Origin: Aromatoleum aromaticum EbN1
Lineage (GTDB): Bacteria > Pseudomonadota > Gammaproteobacteria > Burkholderiales > Rhodocyclaceae
Direction: 5' to 3'
NCBI RefSeq assembly: GCF_000025965.1
Contig: NC_006513.1
Span: forward strand, 3,775,400 to 3,839,399
DNA: 64,000 bases
Positions 1 to 8,875 of the stretch are shown piece after piece; positions within the stretch are counted from its first letter, which is position 1, and the number at the start of each line of letters is the position of its first letter. Under the pieces are notes generated by a model. It had not been told where the DNA came from and did no database searches. It saw nothing but the letters and a program-made list of their open reading frames with translations. A program made the translations under genes and the position numbers.

Positions 1-247
1 GTGCTCACTAAAGCATGTCAATTTTATGTTCGCCGGCTACGGTGTATTTTCTAGTTGATCTGAGTTTTGCCCTACATGAAATTGGGCTAGGGCGTTTGGC
101 ATTATGCTTCACAAAACAGATCGCATCGCGTAACTGATGTAGTGGAGTGCCTTCACCGGGGTCGAGCTGGCGGCGGCGATGAGCGCCACGACTGCGGCAA
201 GGCCGAATGAGGTGCGGAGGGCCAATCTCGTCTTGCGTTCATGCCCA
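1..247. other. left-edge non-coding stretch
   Basis: No gene can be supported here. The first 130 bases are clearly more AT-rich than the rest of the window. A 38-codon minus-strand reading frame (109-225) with a TTG start resembles a signal peptide but has no convincing ribosome binding site. Confidence 0.5.
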
Positions 248-1243
248 TCATCGCCTTGCGGATGCACGCATCGGCAGCTTGCCTTTACACTTTGGGTAAG
301 CAGGACACGCCCAGAACGTCCCCCGCTTGTTATCCCGCGTCATCATTTTCACCCCGCAACTCGGACACGTCGGCGTCGTCCAGTCCCCTTCGGTCACAAA
401 CTCCAGCAGCCGCCTGCTCGCGTCCTCCGGCAGGCGCTGCAGCATGGCGAGGAAGAGCTTGCCGTCGAGCAGGGTGATGTGGTTTTCGGTGGCGAAGGCG
501 CGGGCGTCGTCGGTGTAGCCGTTGGGGGCCATGAAGAAGGCCTTGTCGACCTTCTCGTGGGCCATCACGCCGCGCAGTTCGCGCACTTCCTTGACGCCGA
601 CCGGCTTGTTCCAGGCCTTGCACTGGACGATGGCGGTGGCGCGGGTGGGGTCGGTGTCGTCCTGGAAAAGGTGGATGTCGATGCCGCCGTCGGCGCCGAG
701 GCGGGTGGTTTCGGCGCGGATGCCTTTTTCGCGGTAGAAGGCGCAGCAGAGGTCTTCGAAGCGCTTCCATTCGACGCGGTCGAGCACGTCGAGCGACCAG
801 GCGTCGGGGCGCGGCGGACGAAGTGGCGCGCCGGAGGCGATCGACGGGATCCAGGCGCCGTCCTGCGGGGAAGGTGTCGCTGCCGTTGGGTCGGGCTCGG
901 CGGGCTCGGGGGGTTCGCGCCGCCTGGCGTATGGGCGCTCTGCGCCGGCACTGCGCGGCCTGCTTGCCGATCGCTGTAACGGGCTGGCGGCACCCAGCGC
1001 CGGCGCCTGCTTGACGAAGCGGATGACCGCGATGAAGGCGAAGATGAAGGCGACCAGCCAGGCGAGCTGGGTGAACACCGTGCCGATGGGGAGAAGGGCC
1101 GGGCTGCCGGCGAGGAACGCCGGAACAAGCATGGCGCCCCCGAAAACGCTCGCCGCGGCGAGCCCTGCGGAGATCTTCCAGTCCGACCGTACCGCGATGT
1201 CGAGGAGACCCTCGGTCTTTCTTCTGTAGCGACGTCGACCCAT
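248..1243 (-). CDS. membrane-anchored Mrr-type restriction endonuclease domain protein
   Basis: The protein has 331 residues. Two hydrophobic segments (about 24-46 and 53-76) are followed by a Pro/Arg-rich linker and then an Mrr-type nuclease domain with the GADGGID element (Asp189) and the QCK element (207-209), which fit the D...QxK core of the PD-(D/E)xK fold. The last 35 residues form a four-cysteine topoisomerase-type zinc finger. Mrr proteins cut modified or foreign DNA; here the nuclease would sit on the inner membrane, facing the cytoplasm. I chose the ATG at 1243 because GGAGGT lies ten bases upstream; an in-frame ATG at 1282 lacks such a site. No methyltransferase gene is adjacent, which suits a type IV-like or membrane-associated DNA-processing role. 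The true substrate is unknown. Confidence 0.8.
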   Translation of the reverse strand: MGRRRYRRKTEGLLDIAVRSDWKISAGLAAASVFGGAMLVPAFLAGSPALLPIGTVFTQLAWLVAFIFAFIAVIRFVKQAPALGAASPLQRSASRPRSAGAERPYARRREPPEPAEPDPTAATPSPQDGAWIPSIASGAPLRPPRPDAWSLDVLDRVEWKRFEDLCCAFYREKGIRAETTRLGADGGIDIHLFQDDTDPTRATAIVQCKAWNKPVGVKEVRELRGVMAHEKVDKAFFMAPNGYTDDARAFATENHITLLDGKLFLAMLQRLPEDASRRLLEFVTEGDWTTPTCPSCGVKMMTRDNKRGTFWACPAYPKCKGKLPMRASARR

Positions 1244-1492
1244 TCCTGCACGCACCTCCGGCACGCCATCAGGATGAATCACTCACCCGTCCGACATCAT
1301 TTTTTGTGGAAACGGGATGAATGATACATAGCCGGGACCGAGTTTGAACGGCACAAAGTCACTGCGGGGCGCACTGCCCGGGCTACCGGAGGGCCGCCAG
1401 TGCCGCCTTTCTTGACGTCACTCAAGTACTTGTCCGCTTGGCCGAGTATCTTGCTCGCCATATCCCGCCCTGCCCGTCCATCTGCCCCGACC

Positions 1493-1705
1493 ATGGCAAA
1501 GAAATTCCCCCTGCATCCCAAACATCCCGAGCGCATCTGCTGGGGTTGCGACAAGTATTGCCCGACGGATTCGCTTGCGTGCGGGAACGGCTCCGGGCGG
1601 ACGATGCACCCGTCGGAGATGCTCGGCGACGACTGGTACACCTACGGCGACTGGGACCTGGAGCCCGCCGAGGAAGCGAAGAAGCCGGAGGACGGCTCGT
1701 CCTGA
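1493..1705 (+). CDS. DUF3079 family small protein
   Basis: A 70-residue protein beginning MAKKFPLHPKHPERICWGCD. The spacing of its cysteines (CWGCDKYC, then SLACGNG) and the DDWY motif near the end match the DUF3079 family of small cysteine-rich, probably metal-binding proteins. Its function is not known. The ATG at 1493 is preferred over an upstream start at 1400 because family similarity begins exactly there. It ends directly against the remains of an acetyltransferase gene on the other strand. Confidence 0.75.
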   Translation: MAKKFPLHPKHPERICWGCDKYCPTDSLACGNGSGRTMHPSEMLGDDWYTYGDWDLEPAEEAKKPEDGSS

Positions 1706-1842
1706 TAGCCAGGCAGCCGCCAGAAGGGTCTCCGGCACGATGCCCCGATCGAACGTCGCCGGGGGGCGCTTCGGATTGAAGGGTTCGTCGTCGCTGCCGG
1801 TCCACGACGGCATGACCAGCGTGCCGTCGGGGCCGAGGCCGG
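1706..1842 (-). pseudogene. fragment of an AAC(3)-family aminoglycoside N-acetyltransferase
   Basis: Read on the minus strand, about 45 codons encode GPDGTLVMPSWTGSDDEPF, then NPKRPPATFDRGIVPETLL. This pattern (GTLVMPSWT, Phe-x-Pro, D-x-GIVPETL) is the central part of the AAC(3)/YokD antibiotic N-acetyltransferase family, normally about 260-280 residues. There is no start codon: the fragment begins right at the stop codon of the upstream aminotransferase gene and loses similarity at the DUF3079 stop. I read it as a leftover of a deleted gene, not a functional enzyme. Confidence 0.6.
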
Positions 1843-2985
1843 TCAGCCTGCGCGGTTCAGCGCCGCGTCGAGGTACCGGACGGTGCGCTCGACGTCGTGC
1901 AGCTTGTCCAGGCCAAAGAGACCGATGCGGAACGTGCGGAAGTCCGCCGGTTCGTCGCACTGCAGCGGCACTCCGGCGGCGATCTGCAGGCCCTGTACGG
2001 ACAATGCCCGGCCGGACTGGATTTCCGGGTTGCTGGTGTAGCTGACGACCACGCCGGGCGCCTGGAACCCTTCGGCGGCGACGCTCTTGAAACCTTTGCG
2101 GGTCAGCAGCGCACGTACACTGTCGCCCAGTTCCTGCTGTTCGCCGCGCACCTTGTCGAAGCCGTAGTCGCGGGTCTCCTTCATCACGTCGCGCAGCGTC
2201 GTCAGCGCGTCGGTCGGCATCGTGGCGTGATACATGTGGCCGCCGTTCTCGTAGGCCTCCATGATCTGCAGCCACTTGCGCAGGTCGCACGCAAAGCTGG
2301 TGCTCGTGGTGGTCTCGATTTTCGCGCGGGCGCCTTCGCCCAGCATCACGAGCGCGCAGCACGGCGAACCGCTCCAGCCTTTCTGCGGGGCGCTGATCAG
2401 GACGTCGATGCCAAGAGCCTGCATGTCCACCCAGATCGTGCCGGACGCGATGCAGTCGAGCACGAACAGGCCGCCGACCGAATGAACCGCGTCGGCGACC
2501 GCCCGCAGGTAGGCGTCGGGCAGCATCATGCCGCTGGAGGTCTCGACGTGCGGGGCGAAGACCACGTCGGGCTTCTGCTCCCGTATCGTCCGGACGACTT
2601 CCTCGACGGGAGCCGGTGCAAACGCGGCCTGCGGTCCGTCCTCGACGGGGCGCGCCTTCAGGACGATCGATTCGGCGGGGATGTTCCCCATGTCGAAGAT
2701 CTGCGTCCAGCGATAGCTGAACCAGCCGTTGCGGATGACGAGGCACTTGCGGCCGGTGGCGAACTGGCGGGCGACCGCTTCCATGCCGAACGTGCCGCTG
2801 CCGGGGACGACGATCGCGGATTTCGCGTTGTAGACTTCCTTGAGCATGCGCGAGATGTCGTTCATGACACCCTGGAAGGCCCGCGACATGTGATTGAGCG
2901 AGCGGTCGGTATAGACCACCGAATATTCGAGCAACCCGTCCGGGTCGGGATGGCGCAACAAGCCTGGCACTGTGAGCTCCTGCAA
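1843..2985 (-). CDS. class V aminotransferase (alanine-glyoxylate/serine-pyruvate type)
   Basis: A 380-residue PLP-dependent enzyme of fold type I. Features in order are an N-terminal YTDRSLNHMSRAF segment, the GSGTFGMEA loop, the FVLDCIASGTIWVDMQALGID segment containing the PLP-ring aspartate, and the Schiff-base lysine in SAPQKGWSG. Length and motifs match serine-pyruvate, alanine-glyoxylate or 2-aminoethylphosphonate-type transaminases. The exact amino donor cannot be told. It stands alone between two gene fragments (sufU-like upstream, acetyltransferase-like downstream), so context gives no pathway. Inference: central amino acid or glyoxylate metabolism in the cytoplasm. Confidence 0.8.
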   Translation of the reverse strand: MQELTVPGLLRHPDPDGLLEYSVVYTDRSLNHMSRAFQGVMNDISRMLKEVYNAKSAIVVPGSGTFGMEAVARQFATGRKCLVIRNGWFSYRWTQIFDMGNIPAESIVLKARPVEDGPQAAFAPAPVEEVVRTIREQKPDVVFAPHVETSSGMMLPDAYLRAVADAVHSVGGLFVLDCIASGTIWVDMQALGIDVLISAPQKGWSGSPCCALVMLGEGARAKIETTTSTSFACDLRKWLQIMEAYENGGHMYHATMPTDALTTLRDVMKETRDYGFDKVRGEQQELGDSVRALLTRKGFKSVAAEGFQAPGVVVSYTSNPEIQSGRALSVQGLQIAAGVPLQCDEPADFRTFRIGLFGLDKLHDVERTVRYLDAALNRAG

Positions 2986-3110
2986 GAGAAACGGAAGGAC
3001 GGGGCGAGGATACCCGGACTAACTGCCGCGGGCCATCCCCTGCCGGGGGGCGACGAAGTGCACGGGTCCGGGCGATGCGCGGCGGGAAGTTCCGCGGCGA
3101 GCGCGTGTTT

Positions 3111-3251
3111 TCAGTTGCAGCCTGATGCGGTTGCGGGACAGGGGTTGAAGCTTTCGCCGTGCCGGTCCGCGTCCGGCAGCCGACCGAAATTGTGCGGACG
3201 CCGCCCGCTATCGAGGATCACTTCCCGGTACAGGTCGCGCAGCTCACCCAT
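3111..3251 (-). pseudogene. truncated sufU/iscU-like Fe-S scaffold gene
   Basis: Directly behind sufS, overlapping its end by eight bases, a 46-codon frame starts MGELRDLYREVILDSGRRPH and continues NFGRLPDADRHGESFNP. This is the N-terminus of SufU-type scaffolds, which normally continue NPLCGD with the first metal-ligand cysteine and reach about 150 residues. Here similarity stops after NP and a stop codon follows ten codons later. The start and the coupling to sufS look normal, so a sufS-sufU pair was probably cut by a deletion whose right edge is near 3130. The product could not bind a cluster. Confidence 0.7.
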
Positions 3252-4530
3252 CGAACACCTCCCGCACGCGGCGCAATGCGGCAAACAGCGCGTCGACCTC
3301 GTCGTGCGTGTTGTACATCGCGAACGACGCGCGCACCGTCGACGGCAAGCCGAAGCGTTCCATCAGCGGCATCGCGCAGTGGTGCCCGGCGCGGACTGCC
3401 ACCCCTTCATGATCGAGGATCGTGCCGACATCGTGCGCATGGATGTCGTCGAACACGAACGACAGGATCGCCGCCTTGTTGCGCGCGGTGCCGACGAGGC
3501 GCAGGCCCGGGGTCGCGTGCGCCTGCCGGGTCGCGTGCTCGAGCAGCGCGTCCTCGTGCGCGGCGATCGCGGCGATTCCGGTTTCCTCGACGTAGCGGAT
3601 CGCCGCGCCGAGCGCGACCGCGCCGGCGATGTCCGGCGTGCCCGCTTCGAACTTGTACGGCAGCTCGTTGTATGTGGTGCCCGCAAAGCTCACCTGCCGG
3701 ATCATGTCGCCGCCGCCCTGCCACGGCGGCATCGCGTCGAGCAGCGCAGCCTTGCCGTACAGCACGCCGATGCCGGTCGGCCCATAGAGCTTGTGCGCCG
3801 AGAACGCGTAGAAGTCGCAGTCGAGCGCCTGCACGTCGACCGCACCGTGCGGCACCGCCTGCGCGCCGTCGAGCAGCACCGGCACGCCGCGCGCGTGCGC
3901 CATGTCGATGAACTCGCGCACCGGGTTGATCGTGCCGAGCGCGTTCGACACATGCGCCAGTGCGACGATCCGCGTGCGGTTCCCGAGCAGATGCTCGAAC
4001 TCCGCGACGAGCAGTTCACCCTCGTCATTGACGGGCGCGACTTTCAGCACCGCGCCGCTCCGTTCGCACGCGAGTTGCCACGGCACGATGTTCGAGTGGT
4101 GCTCCATGGCGGTGACGAGGATCTCGTCGCCCGGGCGGAAACGTCCGCCGAAACTGTTCGCGACGAGGTTGATCGCTTCGGTTGTGCCGCGCACGAAGAC
4201 GATCTCCTCGCGGTGCGTGGCGTTCACGAAGCGCTGCACCGTGTCGCGCACGGCCTCGAAAGCGTCGGTCGCCTCCTGGCTCAGGCGATGCACGCCGCGG
4301 TGCACGTTCGCGTTGAGTGCGGCGTAGTAATGCGCTTGCGCGTCGATCACGCAACGCGGTTTCTGGCTCGTCGCCGCGTTGTCGAGATAGACGAGCGGCC
4401 TGCCATTGACCTCGCGGGTGAGGATCGGGAAGTCGGCGCGCAGCCGGGCGACATCGAGCGGCGGGACGCTTCCGCCCGCAGCGCCGGTCGCGACACGCAG
4501 CGCGTTCAACTCGTCGGCAGAAGTTCCCAT
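3244..4530 (-). CDS. sufS: SufS-type cysteine desulfurase
   Basis: A 428-residue group II cysteine desulfurase. It removes sulfur from cysteine as an enzyme-bound persulfide for Fe-S cluster assembly. Visible are the PLP lysine in FSAHKLYGPTGIG and the catalytic cysteine in RAGHHCAMPLM near the C-terminus, with an N-terminal NGRPLVYLDNAATSQKP segment typical of SufS. I start at 4530, where similarity begins and a purine-rich stretch lies upstream; 4566 is an in-frame alternative. The scaffold gene that should follow is truncated and no sufBCD genes are in the window. The enzyme may therefore serve elsewhere or be a remnant system beside the complete isc operon. Confidence 0.9.
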   Translation of the reverse strand: MGTSADELNALRVATGAAGGSVPPLDVARLRADFPILTREVNGRPLVYLDNAATSQKPRCVIDAQAHYYAALNANVHRGVHRLSQEATDAFEAVRDTVQRFVNATHREEIVFVRGTTEAINLVANSFGGRFRPGDEILVTAMEHHSNIVPWQLACERSGAVLKVAPVNDEGELLVAEFEHLLGNRTRIVALAHVSNALGTINPVREFIDMAHARGVPVLLDGAQAVPHGAVDVQALDCDFYAFSAHKLYGPTGIGVLYGKAALLDAMPPWQGGGDMIRQVSFAGTTYNELPYKFEAGTPDIAGAVALGAAIRYVEETGIAAIAAHEDALLEHATRQAHATPGLRLVGTARNKAAILSFVFDDIHAHDVGTILDHEGVAVRAGHHCAMPLMERFGLPSTVRASFAMYNTHDEVDALFAALRRVREVFDG

Positions 4531-4904
4531 TCCAGTTCCCCCAGGTCCTCGAGTAGTGGTCCGCACAGGCGCGGAGACAGCCGCGCCTGCAGGCCGGCGT
4601 GAGTAATATCACGAATCCGGAGCGCTCGCCGGCTTCCCCGAAGTTCAGCGGGACGCAGTTCTGTGCGAAAAATTCGATCGTGGCAACCGGTCACGCAACG
4701 GCAATGCCCGCTCGCACGGGCAGGACTCGGACGACGGTCTACAGTAAGAGCGTCGATGAACCGGAAGCTCGCTCCTGCAAGGTAGCGCCCCGGGTGCGCT
4801 GTGCGTACCTGGGATCGGCATCACCAATCTCCCGACGCAGCAGACCACCTTTGGCAGGCGAGGCGCAAGCCAGGTCCCCGTAACTGACAACCGGAGCAAC
4901 GAAC
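4531..4904. other. intergenic region with two hairpins, no gene seen
   Basis: This 374-base gap separates the divergent sufS and PEBP-like genes. It holds a perfect nine-pair inverted repeat (CAGGCGCGG at 4566-4574 with CCGCGCCTG at 4581-4589), which would fall in the sufS leader, and a weaker TGCCCG/CGGGCA hairpin near 4700. A 94-codon plus-strand frame at 4599 shows no recognisable similarity, and I do not call it. Confidence 0.5.
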
Positions 4905-5378
4905 ATGAGCCTGACTCTGAGTTCCACGGCATTTGCCCATGGCGGAGCGGTTCCCGCGACCTACACGTGCGACGGGCGCGACGTGTCCCCTCCCCTGGGC
5001 TGGTCCGGCATCCCGGAAAACACTCGCAGCCTCGCGCTGATCGTCGATGACCCTGACGCGCCGGACCCGGCCGCCCCGCAGCGGACGTGGGTGCATTGGG
5101 TGCTGTACAACATCCCGCCGACGACGGCCGCTCTGCCCGAAGCCGTCGCCATGGCCGACCTGCCGCTCGGCACGCGAGAAGGGACGAACGACTGGAAGCG
5201 CACGGGCTATGGCGGCCCTTGCCCGCCGATCGGCCGACACCGTTACTTCCACAAGCTCTACGCCCTCGACGTCGTCCTCGCCCCTCTTGGTGCACCGACG
5301 AAGGCCGAATTGGAACACGCGATGCAGGGCCACATTCTTGCCGAGGCGGAACTTGTCGGAACGTACCAGCGGCCGTGA
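4905..5378 (+). CDS. YbhB/YbcL-family PEBP-like protein
   Basis: A 157-residue phosphatidylethanolamine-binding-protein family member (bacterial Raf-kinase-inhibitor-like type). Diagnostic segments are CDGRDVSPPLGWSGIP, the ligand-pocket VDDPDAPD motif, WVHWVLYNIP, and GGPCPPIGRHRYFHKLYALD. Bacterial members are small cytoplasmic or periplasmic proteins of poorly known function. No signal peptide is seen. It appears to be a single-gene unit. Confidence 0.88.
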   Translation: MSLTLSSTAFAHGGAVPATYTCDGRDVSPPLGWSGIPENTRSLALIVDDPDAPDPAAPQRTWVHWVLYNIPPTTAALPEAVAMADLPLGTREGTNDWKRTGYGGPCPPIGRHRYFHKLYALDVVLAPLGAPTKAELEHAMQGHILAEAELVGTYQRP

Positions 5379-5589
5379 GCCTGGAAGGCCGCGGGCAACG
5401 TCGTGCATGCGAATTCGAGATCGGGGCGACCGGAACTCGCCTTCGATCGGCCAGTCGCATGAAGGCGCGGGCGGTTGCCCTGCCGGCGGGGTGCTGAACT
5501 GCACCCGGTTTCCGTCGCGGCCGGCGTGCTCGGTCGTCCCGGGCGGCGAACCGCGTCGTTCGGGCGATTTCCACACAGGAGGTATCCCG

Positions 5590-6006
5590 ATGAACAAACA
5601 CAACATCGCCGCCGGTCTGCTGGTTCTCGCCGCCGGGTTGTGGGGCGGCGCCGCAATGGCGCAGGAAGCGGGTCCGGTACTCGATGTGCGGGAATTCGAG
5701 GGTGTGCGCTACATCACCGGCGGCGTCGGCGAGGAAGAGCGCAACCAACTCCTCGCATCCGCGCAGGACTTCAACCTCAAACTCGTTTTCGCCGAAAAGT
5801 CAGGTGATTATCTTGCCGACGTCAACATCGCGATTGCCGATTCGACGGGCCGCAAGGTTCTCGAGGCGAGAGCCGACGGTCCGCTCATGCTGGCCAAACT
5901 GCCCCCCGGCAACTACCGTGTCACGGCGATGGCCAACGGCCGCGAGCAAACCCGACGCGCCAGCGTTGCGCGCACCGGCCAGCGATCGCTGACCTTCTAT
6001 TGGTAA
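5590..6006 (+). CDS. small exported protein with carboxypeptidase-regulatory-like fold
   Basis: A 138-residue protein with a clear Sec signal peptide (MNKHNIAAGLLVLAAGLWGG, cleavage probably after AMA). The mature part reads like one beta-sandwich domain of the carboxypeptidase-regulatory type: a YLADVNIAIADSTGRKVL strand pair followed by GPLMLAKLPPGNYRVTA. Such domains bind partner proteins in the envelope. The start at 5590 has GGAGGT close upstream. Neighbours give no clue, and the specific role is unknown. Confidence 0.7.
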   Translation: MNKHNIAAGLLVLAAGLWGGAAMAQEAGPVLDVREFEGVRYITGGVGEEERNQLLASAQDFNLKLVFAEKSGDYLADVNIAIADSTGRKVLEARADGPLMLAKLPPGNYRVTAMANGREQTRRASVARTGQRSLTFYW

Positions 6007-6048
6007 GCTCGGACGATGCCGGCGCGCCCACAGAGGCACGAACCCTCG

Positions 6049-6786
6049 TCAGGACTTGCAGACTTCCTCGAGGACGCGTCGCACGCGCACCATCGCATCC
6101 TGCAGCACTACTTCGATGCTGTCGAAGAGAATGCCTTTTTCGCTCGCGCCGCGCCCGGCGGCGTAGTTCGCGATGACATTGATCGCGGCATAGGGCAGAC
6201 CGATTTCGCGGGCGAGTGCGGCTTCGGGCATCCCGGTCATGCCGACGAGTTCCGCGCCATCGCGCTCGAGCCGGTCGACCTCCGCGGCCGTCTCGAGGCG
6301 CGGCCCCTGCGTCGCAGCGTACACAGCGCCATTGACGATGTGTTCCCCCGTCGCCATGCCCGCCGCGAGAATCCGCTGGCGCAACGGCTCGTCGTACGGA
6401 TGGGTGAAATCGATGTGATGCACGCCCTCGTCGCCACCTTCGAAGAACGTACTCTTGCGCCCCCACGTGTAATCGATGATCTGGTGAGGCACGACCAGTG
6501 CGCCGGGGCCGAAATCGTCGCGGATGCCGCCGACCGAGGCCACCGAGATGAGGGCCGTGGCCTTGACATGCTTCAGCGCCCACAGGTTTGCGCGGTAATT
6601 GACCAGATGCGGCGGGATCGTATGTCCGTAGCCATGGCGTGCGAGAAAGACCACCGCCCGTTCGCGCAAGCGGCCGAACAACAGTGCTCCGGACGGTTCT
6701 CCGTAAGGGGTGCGTACCACTTCGCGGCGGGCGATCTCGAGCGTCGAAAGCTGCGTGAGTCCGCTACCGCCAATGATTGCGAGCAT
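6049..6786 (-). CDS. S-methyl-5'-thioinosine phosphorylase (MTAP/PNP family)
   Basis: A 245-residue nucleoside phosphorylase. N-terminal [10 protein letters not shown], the phosphate-binding RHG motif ([20 protein letters not shown]), [11 protein letters not shown] and the [10 protein letters not shown] substrate segment place it in the MTAP/PNP family. Length and substrate segment resemble the Pseudomonas enzyme that acts on methylthioinosine, the deaminated by-product of polyamine synthesis, more than eukaryotic MTAP. It is divergent from typA. Substrate choice between methylthioadenosine and methylthioinosine is an inference. Confidence 0.8.
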   Translation of the reverse strand: MLAIIGGSGLTQLSTLEIARREVVRTPYGEPSGALLFGRLRERAVVFLARHGYGHTIPPHLVNYRANLWALKHVKATALISVASVGGIRDDFGPGALVVPHQIIDYTWGRKSTFFEGGDEGVHHIDFTHPYDEPLRQRILAAGMATGEHIVNGAVYAATQGPRLETAAEVDRLERDGAELVGMTGMPEAALAREIGLPYAAINVIANYAAGRGASEKGILFDSIEVVLQDAMVRVRRVLEEVCKS

Positions 6787-6937
6787 CGGGTCGGTCTCCA
6801 GAAAAACGGCGCCGATTCTAGCATGGGCCCCACGGTCCCCTCGCTCCCTGGTCGGCACGAAAAGAGTGAAGGGCGCGATGCTGCAATGCGGCGGCCGTGC
6901 TAAAATTAAAAACTTTTTCAAAGACTTCTGGACCCAA

Positions 6938-8755
6938 ATGTCCCGCTCCATCCGCAACATCGCCATCATTGCCCACGTCGACCACGGCAAGACCACGCTC
7001 GTCGACCAGCTCCTGCGCCAATCCGGCACCTTTCGCGAGAACCAGCAGGTTTCCGAACGGGTGATGGACTCGAACGATCTGGAGAAGGAGCGCGGCATCA
7101 CGATCCTGTCGAAAAACTGCGCGATCCAGTATGGCGATACTCACATCAACATCGTCGACACGCCGGGACACGCGGATTTCGGTGGCGAAGTCGAGCGCGT
7201 ATTGTCGATGGTCGACGGCGTGCTGCTGCTCGTCGACGCGGTCGAAGGCCCGATGCCGCAGACGCGCTTCGTCACGCGCAAGGCGCTCGCGCTCGGCCTG
7301 AAGCCGATCGTCGTGATCAACAAGATCGACCGTCCGGGCGCCCGCCCCGACTGGGTCATCAACCACACGTTCGACCTTTTCGACAAGCTCGGCGCGACCG
7401 AAGAGCAGCTCGACTTCCCGGTCGTGTATGCGTCGGGCCTGAACGGCTTCGCGATGCTCGACCTCGCGAAGCCGAGCACCGACATGAAGCCGCTGTACGA
7501 AGCGATCCTGGAGCATGTGCCCCAGCCTGAAGTCGATTCCGACGGCCCACTGCAGCTGCAGGTCTGCTCGCTCGACTATTCGACCTACATCGGCCAGCTC
7601 GGTATCGGCCGCATCAAGCGCGGCCGCATCCGTCCGAACCAGGAAGTCGTCGTGATGTACGGTGACGAAAATCGCGGCAAGGCCAAGATCGGCCAGGTGC
7701 TGACCTTCGAGGGCCTCGAGCGCACGCAGACGGAATCGGCCGAAGCCGGCGACATCGTGCTGGTGTCGGGCGTCGATCAGGTCAATATCGGCGTCACGCT
7801 GTGCGATCCCGAGAAACTCGAAGGCATGGAGCCGATCGCGGTCGATGAACCGACGCTGACGATGAACTTCATGGTCAACTCGTCGCCCCTGGCCGGGCGT
7901 GAAGGGAAGTTCGTCACAAGCCGCCAGATCCGCGAGCGGCTCGAACGCGAGCTGCTGAAGAACGTCGCGCTGCGCGTCGAATACACCAACGACTCGGACG
8001 TGTTCCTGGTGTCGGGCCGCGGCGAACTGCATCTGACCATCCTGCTCGAGAACATGCGCCGCGAAGGCTTCGAACTCGCGGTCGGCCGTCCGCGCGTGGT
8101 GTTCCGCGAGGTCGATGGCGTCAAGTGCGAGCCGTACGAGATGCTGACCGTCGACGTCGAGGAAGAGCATCAAGGCGGCGTCATGGAAGAACTCGGCCGC
8201 CGCCGCGGTGAACTGCAGGACATGCAGTCCGACAGCAAGGGCCGTGTGCGTCTCGAATACCGCATCCCGGCGCGCGGTCTGATCGGCTTCCAGGGCGAGT
8301 TCCTGACGCTGACGCGCGGTATCGGCCTCGCGAGCCACGTCTTCGACGGCTACGGCCCGATGGCGGGGCCGATGGGCGAGCGGCGCAACGGCGTGCTGAT
8401 CTCGCAGGACAACGGCCACGCGGTCGCCTATGCGCTGTGGAAGCTGCAGGATCGCGGCCGGATGTTCCTCACGCACAACGATCCCGTGTACGAAGGCATC
8501 ATCATCGGCGTGCATTCGCGCGACAACGATCTCGTCGTCAATCCGATCAAGGGCAAGCAGCTTACCAACGTGCGCTCGTCGGGTACCGACGAAGCCGTGC
8601 GGCTGATCCCGCCGATCCAGTTAACGCTCGAGTCCGCGATCGAATTCATTGCCGACGACGAGCTCGTCGAGATCACGCCGAAGTCGATTCGGCTGCGCAA
8701 GCGTTACCTGACCGAGAACGAGCGCAAACGCGCGGCAAAAGCTGAAAACGCCTGA
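6938..8755 (+). CDS. typA: ribosome-associated GTPase TypA/BipA
   Basis: A 605-residue translational GTPase related to EF-G. It carries the P-loop HVDHGKTT, the G3 motif [12 protein letters not shown] and the G4 motif NKID, followed by the beta-barrel and alpha/beta domains and the TypA-specific C-terminal domain ([16 protein letters not shown]). It acts on ribosomes in stress adaptation and large-subunit assembly. The start is the ATG at 6938, after the divergent intergenic region; a longer upstream frame has no similarity. It ends before a strong bidirectional terminator. Confidence 0.97.
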   Translation: MSRSIRNIAIIAHVDHGKTTLVDQLLRQSGTFRENQQVSERVMDSNDLEKERGITILSKNCAIQYGDTHINIVDTPGHADFGGEVERVLSMVDGVLLLVDAVEGPMPQTRFVTRKALALGLKPIVVINKIDRPGARPDWVINHTFDLFDKLGATEEQLDFPVVYASGLNGFAMLDLAKPSTDMKPLYEAILEHVPQPEVDSDGPLQLQVCSLDYSTYIGQLGIGRIKRGRIRPNQEVVVMYGDENRGKAKIGQVLTFEGLERTQTESAEAGDIVLVSGVDQVNIGVTLCDPEKLEGMEPIAVDEPTLTMNFMVNSSPLAGREGKFVTSRQIRERLERELLKNVALRVEYTNDSDVFLVSGRGELHLTILLENMRREGFELAVGRPRVVFREVDGVKCEPYEMLTVDVEEEHQGGVMEELGRRRGELQDMQSDSKGRVRLEYRIPARGLIGFQGEFLTLTRGIGLASHVFDGYGPMAGPMGERRNGVLISQDNGHAVAYALWKLQDRGRMFLTHNDPVYEGIIIGVHSRDNDLVVNPIKGKQLTNVRSSGTDEAVRLIPPIQLTLESAIEFIADDELVEITPKSIRLRKRYLTENERKRAAKAENA

Positions 8756-8787
8756 CGCTCATCCCGCGCGGGATGCCGCCGGGCGAC

Positions 8788-8818
8788 AAAAAAGCGCTGC
8801 TTCGACAGCGCTTTTTTT
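8788..8818. terminator. bidirectional intrinsic terminator
   Basis: AAAAAAGCGCTG, a six-base loop, then CAGCGCTTTTTTT: a perfect GC stem flanked by A and T runs. It lies between the convergent typA and galU genes and should work in both directions. Confidence 0.9.
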
Positions 8819-8875
8819 GTCTGCGAAATCCTGAAATCTGCCCGCAGCGGCGCTACCGGGCCGGCACAGCGGAAA

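Noticed and set aside
109-225. Minus-strand 38-residue peptide resembling a signal sequence
   Set aside because: It needs a TTG start, has no clear ribosome binding site, and the mature part would be only about 15 residues.
4599-4883. 94-codon plus-strand frame before the PEBP-like gene
   Set aside because: No similarity, no good ribosome binding site, and composition like non-coding sequence.
6818-8515. A 565-codon open frame antisense to typA
   Set aside because: High-GC genes with strong third-position bias leave long antisense frames. The sense frame is an unmistakable TypA, and the antisense protein shows only Val/Asp/His/Arg-rich shadow composition.
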